A stretch of DNA of 64,000 bases. It comes from Alphaproteobacteria bacterium (GTDB taxonomy: Bacteria > Pseudomonadota > Alphaproteobacteria > UBA6615). Made by a program: the position numbers and the translations under genes. The stretch lies in the NCBI GenBank assembly GCA_002727315.1, contig PBWR01000011.1, positions 1 to 64,000 on the forward strand, given 5' to 3'. The notes beneath the pieces are model-generated. The model ran no database searches, was not told where the DNA came from, and was given only the letters and a program-made list of their open reading frames with translations. This document shows, piece after piece, positions 39,630-50,993 of the stretch. Every line of letters begins with the position of its first letter. The stretch's first letter is position 1.

Positions 39630-41147
39630 ATGGCGACGCGCTGGATCGATAAAGAACCGGAATTGTTGAGCGTCCAGCAGATGTACCGCGCCGACCAGGC
39701 GGCGGTAGATTCCGGTGTTCCCGGCATCGACTTGATGGAAGCGGCCGGAATTGCGGTGGCCGATGCGCTCGAGGACAGATGGCCAACAGGGCGTGTGCTC
39801 GTCTTGTGCGGTCCGGGCAATAATGGTGGTGACGGGTTTGTGGCCGGCCGGATTCTGGCCGAGCGCGGCCGTGAGGTGACAATGGCGCTGCTGGGGTCGC
39901 GCGACAAACTGTCCGGCGACGCTGCGATCAACGCCAGGCGCTGGCAGGGTCCGGTCGAAGCCGTGTTTGCTGATCTGGTTGGAAATGCCGACATTGTCAT
40001 CGATGCCCTGTTCGGGGCCGGGTTGAGCCGTGCTCTGGACGGGGTTGCCCGAGAGACCGTAGACAGCATGAACGCCCACGCCGTGCCCTGCCTCGCGGTC
40101 GATGTGCCCAGCGGTGTCCATGGCGACTCGGGTGCGGTGCTCGGTGCCGCGACGGCTTCGGACGTCACGGTGACGTTCTTTCGACGCAAACCGGGGCATC
40201 TGCTGTTTCCGGCGCGCGGCTTGTGCGGGGATGTGCGGGTCGCCGATATCGGTATTCCGGACGCCGTGCTCGACGACATCGGTGCGAACCAGTGGCGGAA
40301 CGCGGTTTCGCTGTGGCGCAGCCGATACCCGACGCTGACACCGGATGGGCACAAATACGGCCGCGGGCATGTGGTCGTGGCGGGTGGGGCCGAGCTGACG
40401 GGCGCGGCGCGCCTTGCGGCGTATGCCGCGCTCAGGGTCGGTGCCGGGCTGGCCTCGATCGCGAGCCCGACGGAAGCCGTTCCGGTTTACCGGGCCGGCC
40501 GTCCGTCGATCATGGTCCGCGAAGTTGCCGACCGAGACGGGTTTGCCGCGATGCTCGAGGACTCCCGGATTCGCGCTGTGCTCGTTGGCCCCGGCAACGG
40601 GGTGAGCAGCGAGACATGCGAACGGGTGGCAACAGCGCTGGCCAGTGAGCGCGACTGTGTCGTCGATGCCGATGGCATTTCGGCGTTTGCCGATGATCCC
40701 GGTGAACTGTTCGGCCGGGTTCGCGAGCACTCCGGGGATGTGGTGTTCACCCCCCATGATGGCGAGTTCGCACGACTTTTTGCCAGCACGCTCGATGATG
40801 GCGGTTTCGGACGGCTGGGCCGGGCCCGGGCGGCGGCGGCATTGTCCGGCGCCGTCATTTTGCTCAAGGGTGCCGACACGGTCGTTGCGGCACCCGACGG
40901 GCACGCGACGATCAACGACAACGCCCCGCCCGACCTGGCGACCGCGGGAAGCGGCGATGTGCTGGCCGGTCTTATCGTCGGATTGATGGCCCAGGGAATG
41001 GGTGGCTTCGACGCTGCATCTGCGGCGGTGTGGTTGCATGGTGCAGCGGCGGCGGCGTTTGGCCCGGGACTGATCGCAGATGATATTGTAGATGCACTGC
41101 CGGGGGTGCTCGCAACGCTGCGCGAGGAACAGCGGGCAACGCCATGA
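39630..41147 (+). CDS. Bifunctional NAD(P)H-hydrate epimerase/dehydratase
   Basis: CGPGNNGGDGFVAGRIL, FGAGLSR, HKYGRGHVVVAGG, ATAGSGDVLAGLIVGLMAQG. Confidence 0.95.
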   Translation: MATRWIDKEPELLSVQQMYRADQAAVDSGVPGIDLMEAAGIAVADALEDRWPTGRVLVLCGPGNNGGDGFVAGRILAERGREVTMALLGSRDKLSGDAAINARRWQGPVEAVFADLVGNADIVIDALFGAGLSRALDGVARETVDSMNAHAVPCLAVDVPSGVHGDSGAVLGAATASDVTVTFFRRKPGHLLFPARGLCGDVRVADIGIPDAVLDDIGANQWRNAVSLWRSRYPTLTPDGHKYGRGHVVVAGGAELTGAARLAAYAALRVGAGLASIASPTEAVPVYRAGRPSIMVREVADRDGFAAMLEDSRIRAVLVGPGNGVSSETCERVATALASERDCVVDADGISAFADDPGELFGRVREHSGDVVFTPHDGEFARLFASTLDDGGFGRLGRARAAAALSGAVILLKGADTVVAAPDGHATINDNAPPDLATAGSGDVLAGLIVGLMAQGMGGFDAASAAVWLHGAAAAAFGPGLIADDIVDALPGVLATLREEQRATP

Positions 41148-41268
41148 TAGGGATTTCTGGTCAGCCGTTTACTCGGCTGACGTGATGGTATAGGACATCC
41201 GCCGTTCGGCGGGATTGCCCGTTGGAACGCGCGTGGCGTGCGATCCCGGCATGTTTACAAGTGCGTGC

Positions 41269-41355
41269 GCGGGCGTGGCGAAATTGGTAGACGCGCCAGG
41301 TTTAGGTCCTGGTGACTGAAAAGTCGTGGGGGTTCGAGTCCCTTCGCCCGCACCA
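41269..41355 (+). tRNA. tRNA-Leu (TAG)
   Basis: GCGGGCG...CGCCCGC-A-CCA, anticodon stem CCAGG-TTTAGGT-CCTGG, long variable arm. Confidence 0.95.
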
Positions 41356-41465
41356 CTTGTTCCGGCGTGTCGAGTACTGACGAGACGGCCAGTTGGCCGC
41401 ATTTGGGCGGTCGGGAATGGAACCCGGCAGCATGTTATCTAGGAAGCAGAAAATCGGACCTGGTC

Positions 41466-42884
41466 ATGGAAGTCGTCGAAACAAACACCGAGGGTCTGCT
41501 GCGTGATTTCAAGATCGTAATTGCAGCAGATGACATTCAGCAACGCGTCGATGCGCGCCTGACGGAGGTCGGTCGCGATATGCGCATTCCCGGCTTCCGG
41601 CCGGGAAAGGCGCCGTTGAACATTCTCAAGCAGCGTTTCGGCAGTGCCGTGATGGGAGAAGTTCTTGAGGCGGCCGTGCAGGACAGCTCGCAGGAAGTGC
41701 TGAGCGATCGTGGCTTGCGTCCCGCCGGGCAACCGAAGATCGAGGTCGTTTCCTTCGATGAGGGCAAGGATCTGGAGTACGACCTGTCGGTCGAGATTCT
41801 GCCGGAGATCGATGTCGTTGACCTGGCCACGATCGAGGTGGAGCGAGTGAAGGTCACCCCGACGGATTCCGAAATTACTGATGCGATTGGTCGCATTGCC
41901 CAGCAGAACCGTGAAACCAAGCCGATCGATACACCGCGCGCGGCCGAAAAGGGCGATGTCGTTGTCATCGATTTCGAAGGAAAGATCGACAATGAGCCGT
42001 TCGACGGCGGCAAGGGGACCGGTATCCGGCTTGAATTGGGCTCGGACCAGTTTATCCCCGGCTTCGAGGATCAGCTGGTCGGCGTCGAACCGGGCAAGCC
42101 GGTCGAGGTGAAGGTCGCTTTCCCCGACGATTACGGGGTCGATGACCTGGCGGGCAAGGATGCGGTGTTCGACTGCACCATCGAGGAAATTCACGAGGCC
42201 GCAGAGGTGACCATCGACGATGCGTTTGCCGAAGGCCTGGGCCTGGAAAATCTTGGCGCTCTGAAAGAGGCAATCAGCGAACAACTGGGACAGGAGTACA
42301 GTCGGCTGACCCGCGAGCGTACGAAACGCGATCTGCTCGACAAGCTGTCCGATACCCATGACTTCGAAGTGCCGCCGCGAATGGCTGACGAGGAATTCGA
42401 CCAGATTTGGCAGCAGATCGAGCAGGCCAAGGAGAACGACCAGCTCGACGAGGAAGATAAGGGGAAGTCCGACGACGAGTTGCGCGAGCAGTATCGCGAC
42501 ATCGCGCTGCGGCGTGTTCGCCTGGGTCTACTTCTGTCCCAGATCGGTGAGCAGAACGGATTATCGGTGTCCCAGGAAGAGGTCAATCGCGCGATCATGG
42601 AGCAGGCGCGCGAGCTGCCGGGGCAGGAACAGCAGGTGGTCGAGTTCTATCGCGACAACCCGCAAGCGACCGCGTCGTTGCAGGCGCCGATCTTCGAGGA
42701 CAAGGTCGTCGATTTCATCATCGAGATGGCGAATGTTTTGGAGCGCGAGCTGACGCCGGAAGAACTCAACGCCGAAGCGGAGGCCGAGGCGAATGCTGCG
42801 GCCGAGCCCGAAGAGAAAAAGCCGGCCAAGAAAAAGAGCACCAAAAAGGCCGACAAGAATGAAGAGGACAAGGACGACGCTTAG
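41466..42884 (+). CDS. tig: Trigger factor
   Basis: RIPGFRPGKAPLNILKQRFG, GDVVVIDFEGKIDNEPFDGGKGTGIRLELGSDQFIPGFEDQL. Confidence 0.96.
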   Translation: MEVVETNTEGLLRDFKIVIAADDIQQRVDARLTEVGRDMRIPGFRPGKAPLNILKQRFGSAVMGEVLEAAVQDSSQEVLSDRGLRPAGQPKIEVVSFDEGKDLEYDLSVEILPEIDVVDLATIEVERVKVTPTDSEITDAIGRIAQQNRETKPIDTPRAAEKGDVVVIDFEGKIDNEPFDGGKGTGIRLELGSDQFIPGFEDQLVGVEPGKPVEVKVAFPDDYGVDDLAGKDAVFDCTIEEIHEAAEVTIDDAFAEGLGLENLGALKEAISEQLGQEYSRLTRERTKRDLLDKLSDTHDFEVPPRMADEEFDQIWQQIEQAKENDQLDEEDKGKSDDELREQYRDIALRRVRLGLLLSQIGEQNGLSVSQEEVNRAIMEQARELPGQEQQVVEFYRDNPQATASLQAPIFEDKVVDFIIEMANVLERELTPEELNAEAEAEANAAAEPEEKKPAKKKSTKKADKNEEDKDDA

Positions 42885-42977
42885 GGTGCCGCGGGCAGCA
42901 GCCCCTTGCGGAGACTCGTCTCAAGCCTATTTTCTAAGCTTTGCCAGTCTGGCCCGAGTACGGAGCGACCGAACATC

Positions 42978-43616
42978 ATGCCGAACAACGACGCACCGCG
43001 TATGAACGCGCTCGTGCCCATGGTCGTCGAGCAGACGAACCGTGGTGAACGCGCCTACGACATTTATTCGCGTCTTCTCAAGGAGCGCATTATCTTCCTG
43101 ACAGGTCCTGTCGGCGATGAAGTGGCGAGCCTGATCTGCGCCCAGCTCTTGTTCCTGGAAGCAGAGAATCCGAACAAGGACATCAGCTTCTATATCAACT
43201 CGCCCGGCGGCATCGTGACGTCGGGCCTGTCGATCTACGACACGATGCAATACATCCGTCCCGACGTTGCGACCCTTTGCGTGGGGCAGGCGGCCTCGAT
43301 GGGCTCGTTGCTGCTGGCCGGCGGCGCCGAGGGCAAGCGTTACGCCTTGCCGAATGCACGCATCATGGTTCATCAGCCGTCCGGCGGTTTCCAGGGCCAG
43401 GCGACGGATATAGAAATCCACGCCCAGGAAATCTTAAAAATCCGCGAGCGTCTCAACGAGATTTACTCCGGACACACCGGCCAGTCGGTCGACAAGATTG
43501 CCGAAGCGCTGGAGCGTGACCGCTTCTACACCGCGGAGGAAGCACAGAAGTTCGGCCTGATCGACGAGGTTGTCGAGAGCCGGCCGGAGAGTGATGACGC
43601 CGGTGATGAGGACTAG
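42978..43616 (+). CDS. clpP: ATP-dependent Clp protease proteolytic subunit
   Basis: [32 protein letters not shown] (Ser), [20 protein letters not shown] (His). Confidence 0.96.
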   Translation: MPNNDAPRMNALVPMVVEQTNRGERAYDIYSRLLKERIIFLTGPVGDEVASLICAQLLFLEAENPNKDISFYINSPGGIVTSGLSIYDTMQYIRPDVATLCVGQAASMGSLLLAGGAEGKRYALPNARIMVHQPSGGFQGQATDIEIHAQEILKIRERLNEIYSGHTGQSVDKIAEALERDRFYTAEEAQKFGLIDEVVESRPESDDAGDED

Positions 43617-43767
43617 GTTTCCGGAGCTTTTGGGCCGGATCCGCCAAGAGGGTTTAACTAATTATTGATCACTGACGTTTAGCTATTGTTCAATCGCTTC
43701 TGTTAGTGATTCGCTCCTGTCGGGGCAAATTGAAAGAACAACTGCCCCAGCACGGGACCACACTGGT

Positions 43768-45033
43768 ATGAGCAAGTCCGGTAACGGCGATTCGAAAAAC
43801 ACCCTCTACTGCTCCTTCTGCGGAAAGAGTCAGCACGAGGTCCGCAAGCTGATTGCGGGTCCGACCGTGTTCATCTGCGATGAATGCGTTGAATTGTGCA
43901 TGGACATTATCCGCGAGGAGCACAAGTCGACGCTGGTCAAATCCCGCGACGGGGTGCCGACGCCAAGAGAGATTTGCGAAGTCCTCGACGACTACGTGAT
44001 CGGTCAGGACCGCGCCAAGCGCGTGCTCTCGGTCGCGGTGCACAACCATTACAAGCGTCTCAGCAGCGGCCCCAAGGGCAACGAGGTTGAGATTGCCAAA
44101 TCCAACATCATGCTCATCGGCCCGACCGGTTGCGGCAAGACGCTGTTGGCCCAGACCCTGGCGCGCATCCTGGATGTTCCGTTCACGATGGCCGATGCGA
44201 CGACCCTCACCGAGGCGGGTTATGTGGGCGAGGATGTCGAGAACATCATCCTCAAGCTGCTGCAGTCGGCAGACTACAATGTCGAACGCGCCCAACGCGG
44301 GATCGTCTATATCGACGAGGTCGACAAGATCAGCCGCAAATCCGACAACCCGTCGATCACCCGCGACGTGTCGGGTGAGGGAGTCCAGCAGGCATTGCTG
44401 AAGATCATGGAAGGGACCGTTGCATCTGTGCCGCCCCAGGGTGGCCGCAAGCATCCGCAACAGGAGTTCCTGCAGGTCGACACGACCAACATCCTGTTCA
44501 TTGTCGGCGGCGCGTTCGCCGGCCTCGACAAGATTATCTCAGGCCGTGGCAAGGATACGGCGATCGGCTTCGGCGCCGATGTGCGTAGCCCTGATGACCG
44601 GCAGACCGGTGAAATCCTCAGCGAGGTCGAGCCGGAGGATTTGCTCAAGTTCGGGCTGATCCCCGAGTTCGTTGGTCGCCTGCCGGTGATCGCGACCCTG
44701 GGCGACCTGGACGAGGATGCCCTGATTCAGATTCTGACCCAGCCGAAGAATGCGCTGGTTAAGCAGTATCAGCGTCTGTTCGAGATGGAGGGCGTCGAGC
44801 TTTCCTTCGCGGAAGACTCCCTGAAGGCGATCGCCCTCAAGGCCATTGCCCGCAAGACCGGTGCGCGCGGCCTGCGTTCGATCATGGAGCTCATCCTCCT
44901 CGACACGATGTTCGACTTGCCGGGCATGGACGGTGTCGAAGAGGTCGTGATCAATGGCGAAGTGGTCGACGGAAACGCCGCACCGCTGCATATCTACGCA
45001 GACAAGCGCGAAGATTTGGGTACCAGCGCCTGA
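43768..45033 (+). CDS. clpX: ATP-dependent Clp protease ATP-binding subunit ClpX
   Basis: Zinc finger [41 protein letters not shown]. Confidence 0.97.
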   Translation: MSKSGNGDSKNTLYCSFCGKSQHEVRKLIAGPTVFICDECVELCMDIIREEHKSTLVKSRDGVPTPREICEVLDDYVIGQDRAKRVLSVAVHNHYKRLSSGPKGNEVEIAKSNIMLIGPTGCGKTLLAQTLARILDVPFTMADATTLTEAGYVGEDVENIILKLLQSADYNVERAQRGIVYIDEVDKISRKSDNPSITRDVSGEGVQQALLKIMEGTVASVPPQGGRKHPQQEFLQVDTTNILFIVGGAFAGLDKIISGRGKDTAIGFGADVRSPDDRQTGEILSEVEPEDLLKFGLIPEFVGRLPVIATLGDLDEDALIQILTQPKNALVKQYQRLFEMEGVELSFAEDSLKAIALKAIARKTGARGLRSIMELILLDTMFDLPGMDGVEEVVINGEVVDGNAAPLHIYADKREDLGTSA

Positions 45034-45215
45034 GCAACCCACTAGGAATTGTGTTCACTTCTGGCCCGCTCCTCTTGATTGTGGGGGGGTGGTTGCCCAA
45101 ATATCCGTCTATGGCGCGACTCGCCCCACAGGCGTTCCCTAGCCTTTTGATGTAAACCCACCCGCAAGGTTTTCCGGCTAATCTGGAAAGCAATCCCGCG
45201 AATTCGGAACCTGAA

Positions 45216-47630
45216 ATGACTGATCTTTCCAAAGGTGCGTTGTTCCCCGTCCTGCCGTTGCGGGACATTGTTGTGTTTCCGCACATGATCGTGCCGCTGT
45301 TTGTCGGCCGTGAGAAGTCCGTTCGGGCGCTCGACGATGTCATGAAGGAGGACAAGCAAGTCCTGCTGGTCACCCAGAAGGATGCGGGCCAGGACGATCC
45401 GTCGCCTGCAGATCTGTTTACGGTCGGGACGATAGGCACAATTCTGCAATTGCTGAAACTTCCCGACGGCACCGTGAAGGTGCTGGTCGAGGGCAGCGAG
45501 CGGGCCGCGATCGCCGAGTTCACGGACAATGAGGAATTTTTCCAGGCTTTCGCCGAAGTTCTGCCGAAAGCCGAGTTGGACGAGGCGGAAACCGGAGCGC
45601 TGGCGCGCTCGGTCGTCAACCAGTTCGAGCAGTACATCAAGCTCAACCGCAAGGTGCCGCCCGAAGTCCTGGTCTCGATCAATCAGATCGAGGAGCCTAG
45701 CAAGCTCGCCGACACGATTGCCTCGCACCTGTCATTGAAGATCCCCGAGAAGCAGGAACTTCTTGAGGCCGAGACCGTTCAGAAGCGTCTCGAGAAGATC
45801 TACAGCTTCATGGAAGGCGAGATCGGCGTCCTGCAGGTCGAGAAGCGCATCCGCAGCCGGGTCAAGCGCCAGATGGAGAAGACCCAGCGCGAGTATTATT
45901 TGAACGAGCAGTTGAAGGCGATCCAGAAGGAACTCGGCGAGGCCGAGGACGGCCGCGACGAGCTTCAGGAGCTCGAGGACAATATCAAGAAGACCAAGCT
46001 GACCAAGGAAGCGCGCGAGAAGGCCAGCCAGGAGCTCAAGAAGCTGCGCAACATGAGCCCGATGTCCGCCGAAGCTACGGTGGTGCGCAACTACCTCGAT
46101 TGGATTCTGGCGATCCCGTGGAAGAAGCGTTCGCGGGTAAAGAAAGACATTATGGCGGCTCAGGAGGGTCTGGATCAGGACCATTACGGTCTCGACAAGG
46201 TCAAGGAACGCATCCTCGAGTATCTTGCGGTGCAACAGCGCATGTCGAAGCTCAAGGGACCGATCCTGTGCCTGGTGGGGCCGCCGGGTGTCGGCAAGAC
46301 CTCGCTTGGCAAGTCGGTCGCCCGTGCCACGGGCCGCAAGTTCGTGCGGATGTCGCTCGGCGGCGTGCGCGACGAGGCCGAAGTGCGCGGTCATCGCCGG
46401 ACCTATATCGGATCCATGCCGGGCAAGGTCATCCAGGGCATGAAGAAGGCCGGGACCTCGAACCCGCTATTCCTGCTCGATGAGATCGACAAGCTGGGTG
46501 CCGATTGGCGCGGCGATCCGTCGTCGGCCTTACTCGAGGTCCTCGATCCGGAGCAGAACCACACATTCCAGGATCATTATCTTGAGGTCGACTATGACCT
46601 TTCCGATGTGATGTTCGTCTGCACTGCCAACACGATGCGCATGCCCCAGCCGCTGATGGACCGCATGGAGATCATCCGGATCCCGGGCTACACCGAGGAC
46701 GAGAAGGTCGAAATCGCGAAGCGCCACCTGATTTCCAAGCAGGTGACCGAGAACGGCCTGAAGGACGATGAGTGGGCCATCTCCGATTCCGCGCTGCGCG
46801 ATCTGATCCGCTACTACACGCGGGAAGCCGGGGTGCGAAGCCTGGAACGGGAAATCGCCAACCTGGCGCGCAAGGCCGTCAAGGAAATAGCCGTCGACAA
46901 AGAGGTTTCCGCCGTCAAGGTCACGGTCAAGAACCTCGACAAGTATGCCGGCGTCCGCAAGTTCCGCTTCGGTGAGACAGAGGCCGACGATCTGGTCGGT
47001 GTCGTGACCGGTCTGGCCTGGACCGAGGTCGGCGGCGAGTTGCTGACGGTTGAATCCATCATGGTGTCGGGCAAGGGCAAGATCACGGTGACCGGCAAGC
47101 TTGGCGATGTGATGCAGGAATCAGTGCAGGCGGCCAATGCCTATGTCCGTGCCCGTGCGGTCGGGTTCGGTATCGAGCCGCCGCTGTTCGAACGCCGCGA
47201 TATTCACGTTCACGTCCCCGAAGGCGCGGTGCCGAAGGACGGTCCGTCCGCCGGCGTCGCGATGATCACCTCGATGGTGTCCGTCCTGACCCAGAATCCG
47301 ATTCGCAAGGATGTAGCCATGACGGGTGAAATCACCCTTCGCGGCCGCGTGCTGCCGATCGGCGGGTTGAAGGAAAAGCTCCTCGCGGCGCTTCGTGGCG
47401 GCGTGAAGACAGTTATCATTCCGAAGGATAATGAGAAGGATCTGGCGGAGATTCCGGACAACGTGAAGAAGGGCCTCGAGATCATCCCGGCGACGAGTGT
47501 CGACGAGGTGCTTGAGCACGCTCTGACCCAGCCGCTGGTCCCGATCGAATGGGACGAATCGGAGCACGAATCGAGCTCGGTTCCGGCCTCGGATGACGAT
47601 TCCGAGATCTCCGGCGTGGTGCGTCATTAG
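45216..47630 (+). CDS. lon: Endopeptidase La
   Basis: [33 protein letters not shown] catalytic Ser motif. Confidence 0.97.
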   Translation: MTDLSKGALFPVLPLRDIVVFPHMIVPLFVGREKSVRALDDVMKEDKQVLLVTQKDAGQDDPSPADLFTVGTIGTILQLLKLPDGTVKVLVEGSERAAIAEFTDNEEFFQAFAEVLPKAELDEAETGALARSVVNQFEQYIKLNRKVPPEVLVSINQIEEPSKLADTIASHLSLKIPEKQELLEAETVQKRLEKIYSFMEGEIGVLQVEKRIRSRVKRQMEKTQREYYLNEQLKAIQKELGEAEDGRDELQELEDNIKKTKLTKEAREKASQELKKLRNMSPMSAEATVVRNYLDWILAIPWKKRSRVKKDIMAAQEGLDQDHYGLDKVKERILEYLAVQQRMSKLKGPILCLVGPPGVGKTSLGKSVARATGRKFVRMSLGGVRDEAEVRGHRRTYIGSMPGKVIQGMKKAGTSNPLFLLDEIDKLGADWRGDPSSALLEVLDPEQNHTFQDHYLEVDYDLSDVMFVCTANTMRMPQPLMDRMEIIRIPGYTEDEKVEIAKRHLISKQVTENGLKDDEWAISDSALRDLIRYYTREAGVRSLEREIANLARKAVKEIAVDKEVSAVKVTVKNLDKYAGVRKFRFGETEADDLVGVVTGLAWTEVGGELLTVESIMVSGKGKITVTGKLGDVMQESVQAANAYVRARAVGFGIEPPLFERRDIHVHVPEGAVPKDGPSAGVAMITSMVSVLTQNPIRKDVAMTGEITLRGRVLPIGGLKEKLLAALRGGVKTVIIPKDNEKDLAEIPDNVKKGLEIIPATSVDEVLEHALTQPLVPIEWDESEHESSSVPASDDDSEISGVVRH

Positions 47631-47679
47631 GGTTGACGCAAGTAGAAGCCCGAGTCGGACCCAAATTTTCGCAAAAAAC

Positions 47680-47693
47680 CCCGGAATTCCGGG
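47680..47693. terminator. Possible terminator palindrome downstream of lon
   Basis: CCCGGAATTCCGGG palindrome between lon and hup, preceded by A-tract and followed by ccgtttc. Confidence 0.35.
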
Positions 47694-47806
47694 CCGTTTC
47701 GATTGACGGCTCGGAATCCCGGCTTTTAGACTTCCCGGACTGTTTGGATTTGGGCTTCACGCTCCAGACATCGATCCACTGAACAAACCCAAAAGGGGGT
47801 CAAACT

Positions 47807-48079
47807 GTGAACAAGAACGATCTCGTCGCATCTGTTGCTGACTCATCTGGTCTCTCGAAGGCCGACGCCGGCAAGGCGGTTGATAGTGTCCTCGACAACA
47901 TTACTGGTGCGCTCCAGGGCGGTAACGAAGTCCGGCTCGTCGGTTTCGGTACCTTCTCCGTTGCGCAGCGCAAGGCCACGACCGGTCGCAATCCGCAGAC
48001 CGGCGCGACCATCCAGATCCCGGCCTCGAAGCAGCCCAAGTTCAAAGCGGGCAAGGCTCTCAAGGAAGCTGTGAACTAA
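47807..48079 (+). CDS. hup: DNA-binding protein HU
   Basis: MNKNDLVASVADSSGLSKADAGKAVDSVLDNITGALQGGNEVRLVGFGTFSVAQRKATTGRNPQTGATIQIPASKQPKFKAGKALKEAVN. Confidence 0.97.
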   Translation: MNKNDLVASVADSSGLSKADAGKAVDSVLDNITGALQGGNEVRLVGFGTFSVAQRKATTGRNPQTGATIQIPASKQPKFKAGKALKEAVN

Positions 48080-48103
48080 ATCAACATCTGATTACGTTTC
48101 GCG

Positions 48104-48135
48104 CGGGCCGGTCGCACAGGGTTGCGGCCGGCCCG
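48104..48135 (+). terminator. Hairpin downstream of hup
   Basis: CGGGCCGG...CCGGCCCG inverted repeat followed by ttgcgtttcc. Confidence 0.5.
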
Positions 48136-48200
48136 TTGCGTTTCCGGTGTGCGCACGGGACTGGCCGGCAGACCGGGATTTGGGATAGAACCCGAACACC

Positions 48201-48276
48201 GGGCGGTTAGCTCAGCTGGAAGAGCACCTCGTTTACACCGAGGGGGTCGGCGGTTCGATCCCGTCACCGCCCACCA
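48201..48276 (+). tRNA. tRNA-Val (TAC)
   Basis: GGGCGGT...ACCGCCC-A-CCA, anticodon stem CCTCG-TTTACAC-CGAGG. Confidence 0.96.
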
Positions 48277-48300
48277 TTATCTCTGACGGAGTTGATCTGC

Positions 48301-49362
48301 ATGAGCGGTCCGGAAACCATGCGCGGCGTGTATCTCGACGGCCATGAGGGCCTGTCCTCCGTCGTCGTCGGGGATCGCCCCAAACCCCCGTTGGGCGCGC
48401 GCGACGTGCTGATCAGGGTTGCCGCGGCCGGTATCAACCGGGTCGACCTCTACATGGCCTATGACGGCAGCGGGTTCCGCCATGAACTGCCGCTGATCAT
48501 GGGGGTCGATGGGGCCGGGGTGATCGAGGCGGTCGGGCACGGGGTCACGACCCGCAAGCCCGGCGAGCGTGTGGTAATCTATCCGGCCAAGTTTGGCGAG
48601 GATGAATTCAGCCGTCGCGGCGACCAGATGCTGTCGTTTCAGCGCTCGATCCCGGGCGAGAATTTCGACGGTACCTTCGCCGAGTACATCGTCATGCCAG
48701 CGGAATGTGCATTCCCCATCGCCGATACTCTGAGCTTCCGCGATGCGGCCGTGCTGCCGACTGCGTACCTGACGGCGTGGCGCATGGTGACCACGGCCGG
48801 TCGGGTCACCCAGAAAGATTGGGTGCTGATCCACGGGATTGGCGGCGGTGCTTCGCTGGCCGCCCTGCAATTCTGCAAGATGCGCAACGCGCGGACGATC
48901 GTCACCTCATCGTCTGACGAGAAAAACGCCGTGGCGAAGGGCTATGGGGCCGATGTGCTCGTGAACTATCGCGATCAGGATGTCCTGGAAGAGGTTCGCC
49001 GCGCCACCGGCAAACGCGGCGTCGATGTCGTCATCGAGAATGTCGGCGAGGCGACCTGGGAAACCTCCATGCGCGCAGCCGTCGGGGGTGGCCGGATCGT
49101 GGTCTGCGGGGCGACCTCGGGACCGAACCCGAAGGCCGATCTGCAGCGTCTGTTCATTCGCCAGCTGCAGGTGATCGGTGTCACGATTGGTAACTTCGAT
49201 GAGTTTCGGACCCTGATCGATGCCGCCGAACGCAAGCTGTTCGTGCCTCACTTCGACAGCGTCTACGGGCTTGAGGAAGTGCCGGCGGCGCTTCGAAAGC
49301 TCGATGCGGGCGACCATGTGGGCAAGATCGGTGTGACGGTCGACGCCAGTCTCGGCGAGTAG
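48301..49362 (+). CDS. MDR-family zinc-binding dehydrogenase/quinone oxidoreductase-like
   Basis: GVDGAGVIEAVGHG, VLIHGIGGGASLAALQFCKMRNARTIVTSSSDEK. Confidence 0.9.
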   Translation: MSGPETMRGVYLDGHEGLSSVVVGDRPKPPLGARDVLIRVAAAGINRVDLYMAYDGSGFRHELPLIMGVDGAGVIEAVGHGVTTRKPGERVVIYPAKFGEDEFSRRGDQMLSFQRSIPGENFDGTFAEYIVMPAECAFPIADTLSFRDAAVLPTAYLTAWRMVTTAGRVTQKDWVLIHGIGGGASLAALQFCKMRNARTIVTSSSDEKNAVAKGYGADVLVNYRDQDVLEEVRRATGKRGVDVVIENVGEATWETSMRAAVGGGRIVVCGATSGPNPKADLQRLFIRQLQVIGVTIGNFDEFRTLIDAAERKLFVPHFDSVYGLEEVPAALRKLDAGDHVGKIGVTVDASLGE

Positions 49363-49370
49363 GAGGAACC

Positions 49371-50132
49371 ATGCGCGGCCTGAACGGGAAAACGGTCATC
49401 GTGACAGGTGGCGCCGGCGGTATCGGCCGCGTGACCTGCCGGCGTTTCGCCGAGGAAGGCGCGCGGGTTGCCGTTCTCGATATCGACGGGGACAGCGCCG
49501 CGGCCGTTGCAGCCGGCATTGTAGGCGACGGGGCCATGTCCGTCGCGGTCGATCTGACGGATCATCGTGCGGTCGCAGACGCTGTCGCGGCCGTTGAATC
49601 GCAGCTCGGCCCGATCGAGGTGCTGGTCAACAATGCCGGCTGGGACAGGTTCACGCCGTTTCTGAAGTCAGAGCCGGAGTACTGGTCGAAGATCATCGAC
49701 ATCAATCTGAAGAGCGCACTGAACATATTGCACGCGGTCATGCCGGGAATGGTGGATCGTCAAGCCGGACGGGTGGTGACGGTCTCTTCGGATGCCGGCC
49801 GGGTGGGCTCGTCGGGAGAATCCGTCTATTCGGCCTGCAAGGCCGGGCTCATCGCATTGTCCAAGACCCTGGCGCGCGAACATTCCCGCGAAAACCTGAC
49901 CTTCAACGTGGTTTGTCCCGGGCTGACAGACACCGCCATGTTCCAGTCCTTCATGGAAGGCGCGGGCGATCCGGAACGCCTGCGCGAGGTCTATCGCAAG
50001 GCCATTCCCATGGGGCGCATCGGCGAGCCCGAGGATCTGTCGGGTATCATTACATTCCTCGCCAGCGATGATGCGGCCTTCATCACCGGGCAGGTGATCA
50101 GTGTCTCGGGCGGCCTGACGATGCACGGATAG
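49371..50132 (+). CDS. SDR-family oxidoreductase
   Basis: TVIVTGGAGGIGRVTCRRFAEEG, NNAGWDRF, YSACKAGLIALSKTLA. Confidence 0.95.
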   Translation: MRGLNGKTVIVTGGAGGIGRVTCRRFAEEGARVAVLDIDGDSAAAVAAGIVGDGAMSVAVDLTDHRAVADAVAAVESQLGPIEVLVNNAGWDRFTPFLKSEPEYWSKIIDINLKSALNILHAVMPGMVDRQAGRVVTVSSDAGRVGSSGESVYSACKAGLIALSKTLAREHSRENLTFNVVCPGLTDTAMFQSFMEGAGDPERLREVYRKAIPMGRIGEPEDLSGIITFLASDDAAFITGQVISVSGGLTMHG

Positions 50133-50142
50133 GAGCACGGAG

Positions 50143-50904
50143 ATGGGACAACTCGATGGCAAGGTTGCAGTCGTGACCGGCGGTGGCCGGGGCCTCGGAC
50201 GGGCATACTGCGAAGCGCTTGCGGCCGAAGGCGCGGCGGTTGTGGCCGGGGATATCCGCGATATGGCCGACACCGTCTCATCGGTTGAGTCCGCCGGCGG
50301 CGCGATTGTCGGCGTTTCGCTCGACGTGGCCGACAAGGAAAGCTGTGAGGCTTTGGCCGCTGCCGCGCAATCAGCGTTCGGGCAGGTAGATATCCTGGTC
50401 AACAATGCGGCCCTGTACGGCGATATTTCTGGCGGCCGCTTCGACGAGATATCCGACGACCAGTGGGACCGTGTCATGGCGGTGAACGTCAAGGGCATAT
50501 GGCAGTGCTGCCGGGCCTGCGTGCCTGCCATGCGGGAAAAAGGCGGCGGCTCCATCATCAATATCGCCTCGCTCGCCGCGACCTACGGCATGCCCTATGC
50601 GATCGACTACGCGACGTCGAAGGCCGCGGTGATCGGCCTCACGCGTTCGCTGGCCCGCGAACTGGGCCGGGACCGGATTAGGGTCAACGCCGTCGCGCCG
50701 AGCGCGGTCCTGACCGAGGGCACCGACGAGTTTATGGGCGAGAAGCGCGATCACACACTCTACGTGATCTCCCAGGGGCAAAGCCTGAAGGGCAATCTGG
50801 AGACCGGGGATATGACGGGGACGATCGTCTACCTGGCGTCCGATGCGAGCAACTTCGTGACGGGCCAGACGATCATGGTCGATGGCGGCACGGTGATGCT
50901 TTAG
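50143..50904 (+). CDS. SDR-family oxidoreductase
   Basis: VAVVTGGGRGLGRAYCEALAAEG, NNAALYG, YATSKAAVIGLTRSLA. Confidence 0.95.
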   Translation: MGQLDGKVAVVTGGGRGLGRAYCEALAAEGAAVVAGDIRDMADTVSSVESAGGAIVGVSLDVADKESCEALAAAAQSAFGQVDILVNNAALYGDISGGRFDEISDDQWDRVMAVNVKGIWQCCRACVPAMREKGGGSIINIASLAATYGMPYAIDYATSKAAVIGLTRSLARELGRDRIRVNAVAPSAVLTEGTDEFMGEKRDHTLYVISQGQSLKGNLETGDMTGTIVYLASDASNFVTGQTIMVDGGTVML

Positions 50905-50993
50905 CGACGGACTTGCCGTGGCCGCTGGCGAAACATATGTACTGGCCCAATCGATAAGCGACACGCCGTCGCGAGCAAACCAAAGGCACGATG

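Noticed and set aside
39519-41039. 506-aa minus-strand ORF opposite the NAD(P)H-hydrate repair gene
   Set aside because: Plus strand carries the clear epimerase/dehydratase; the minus ORF is a GC-frame artefact
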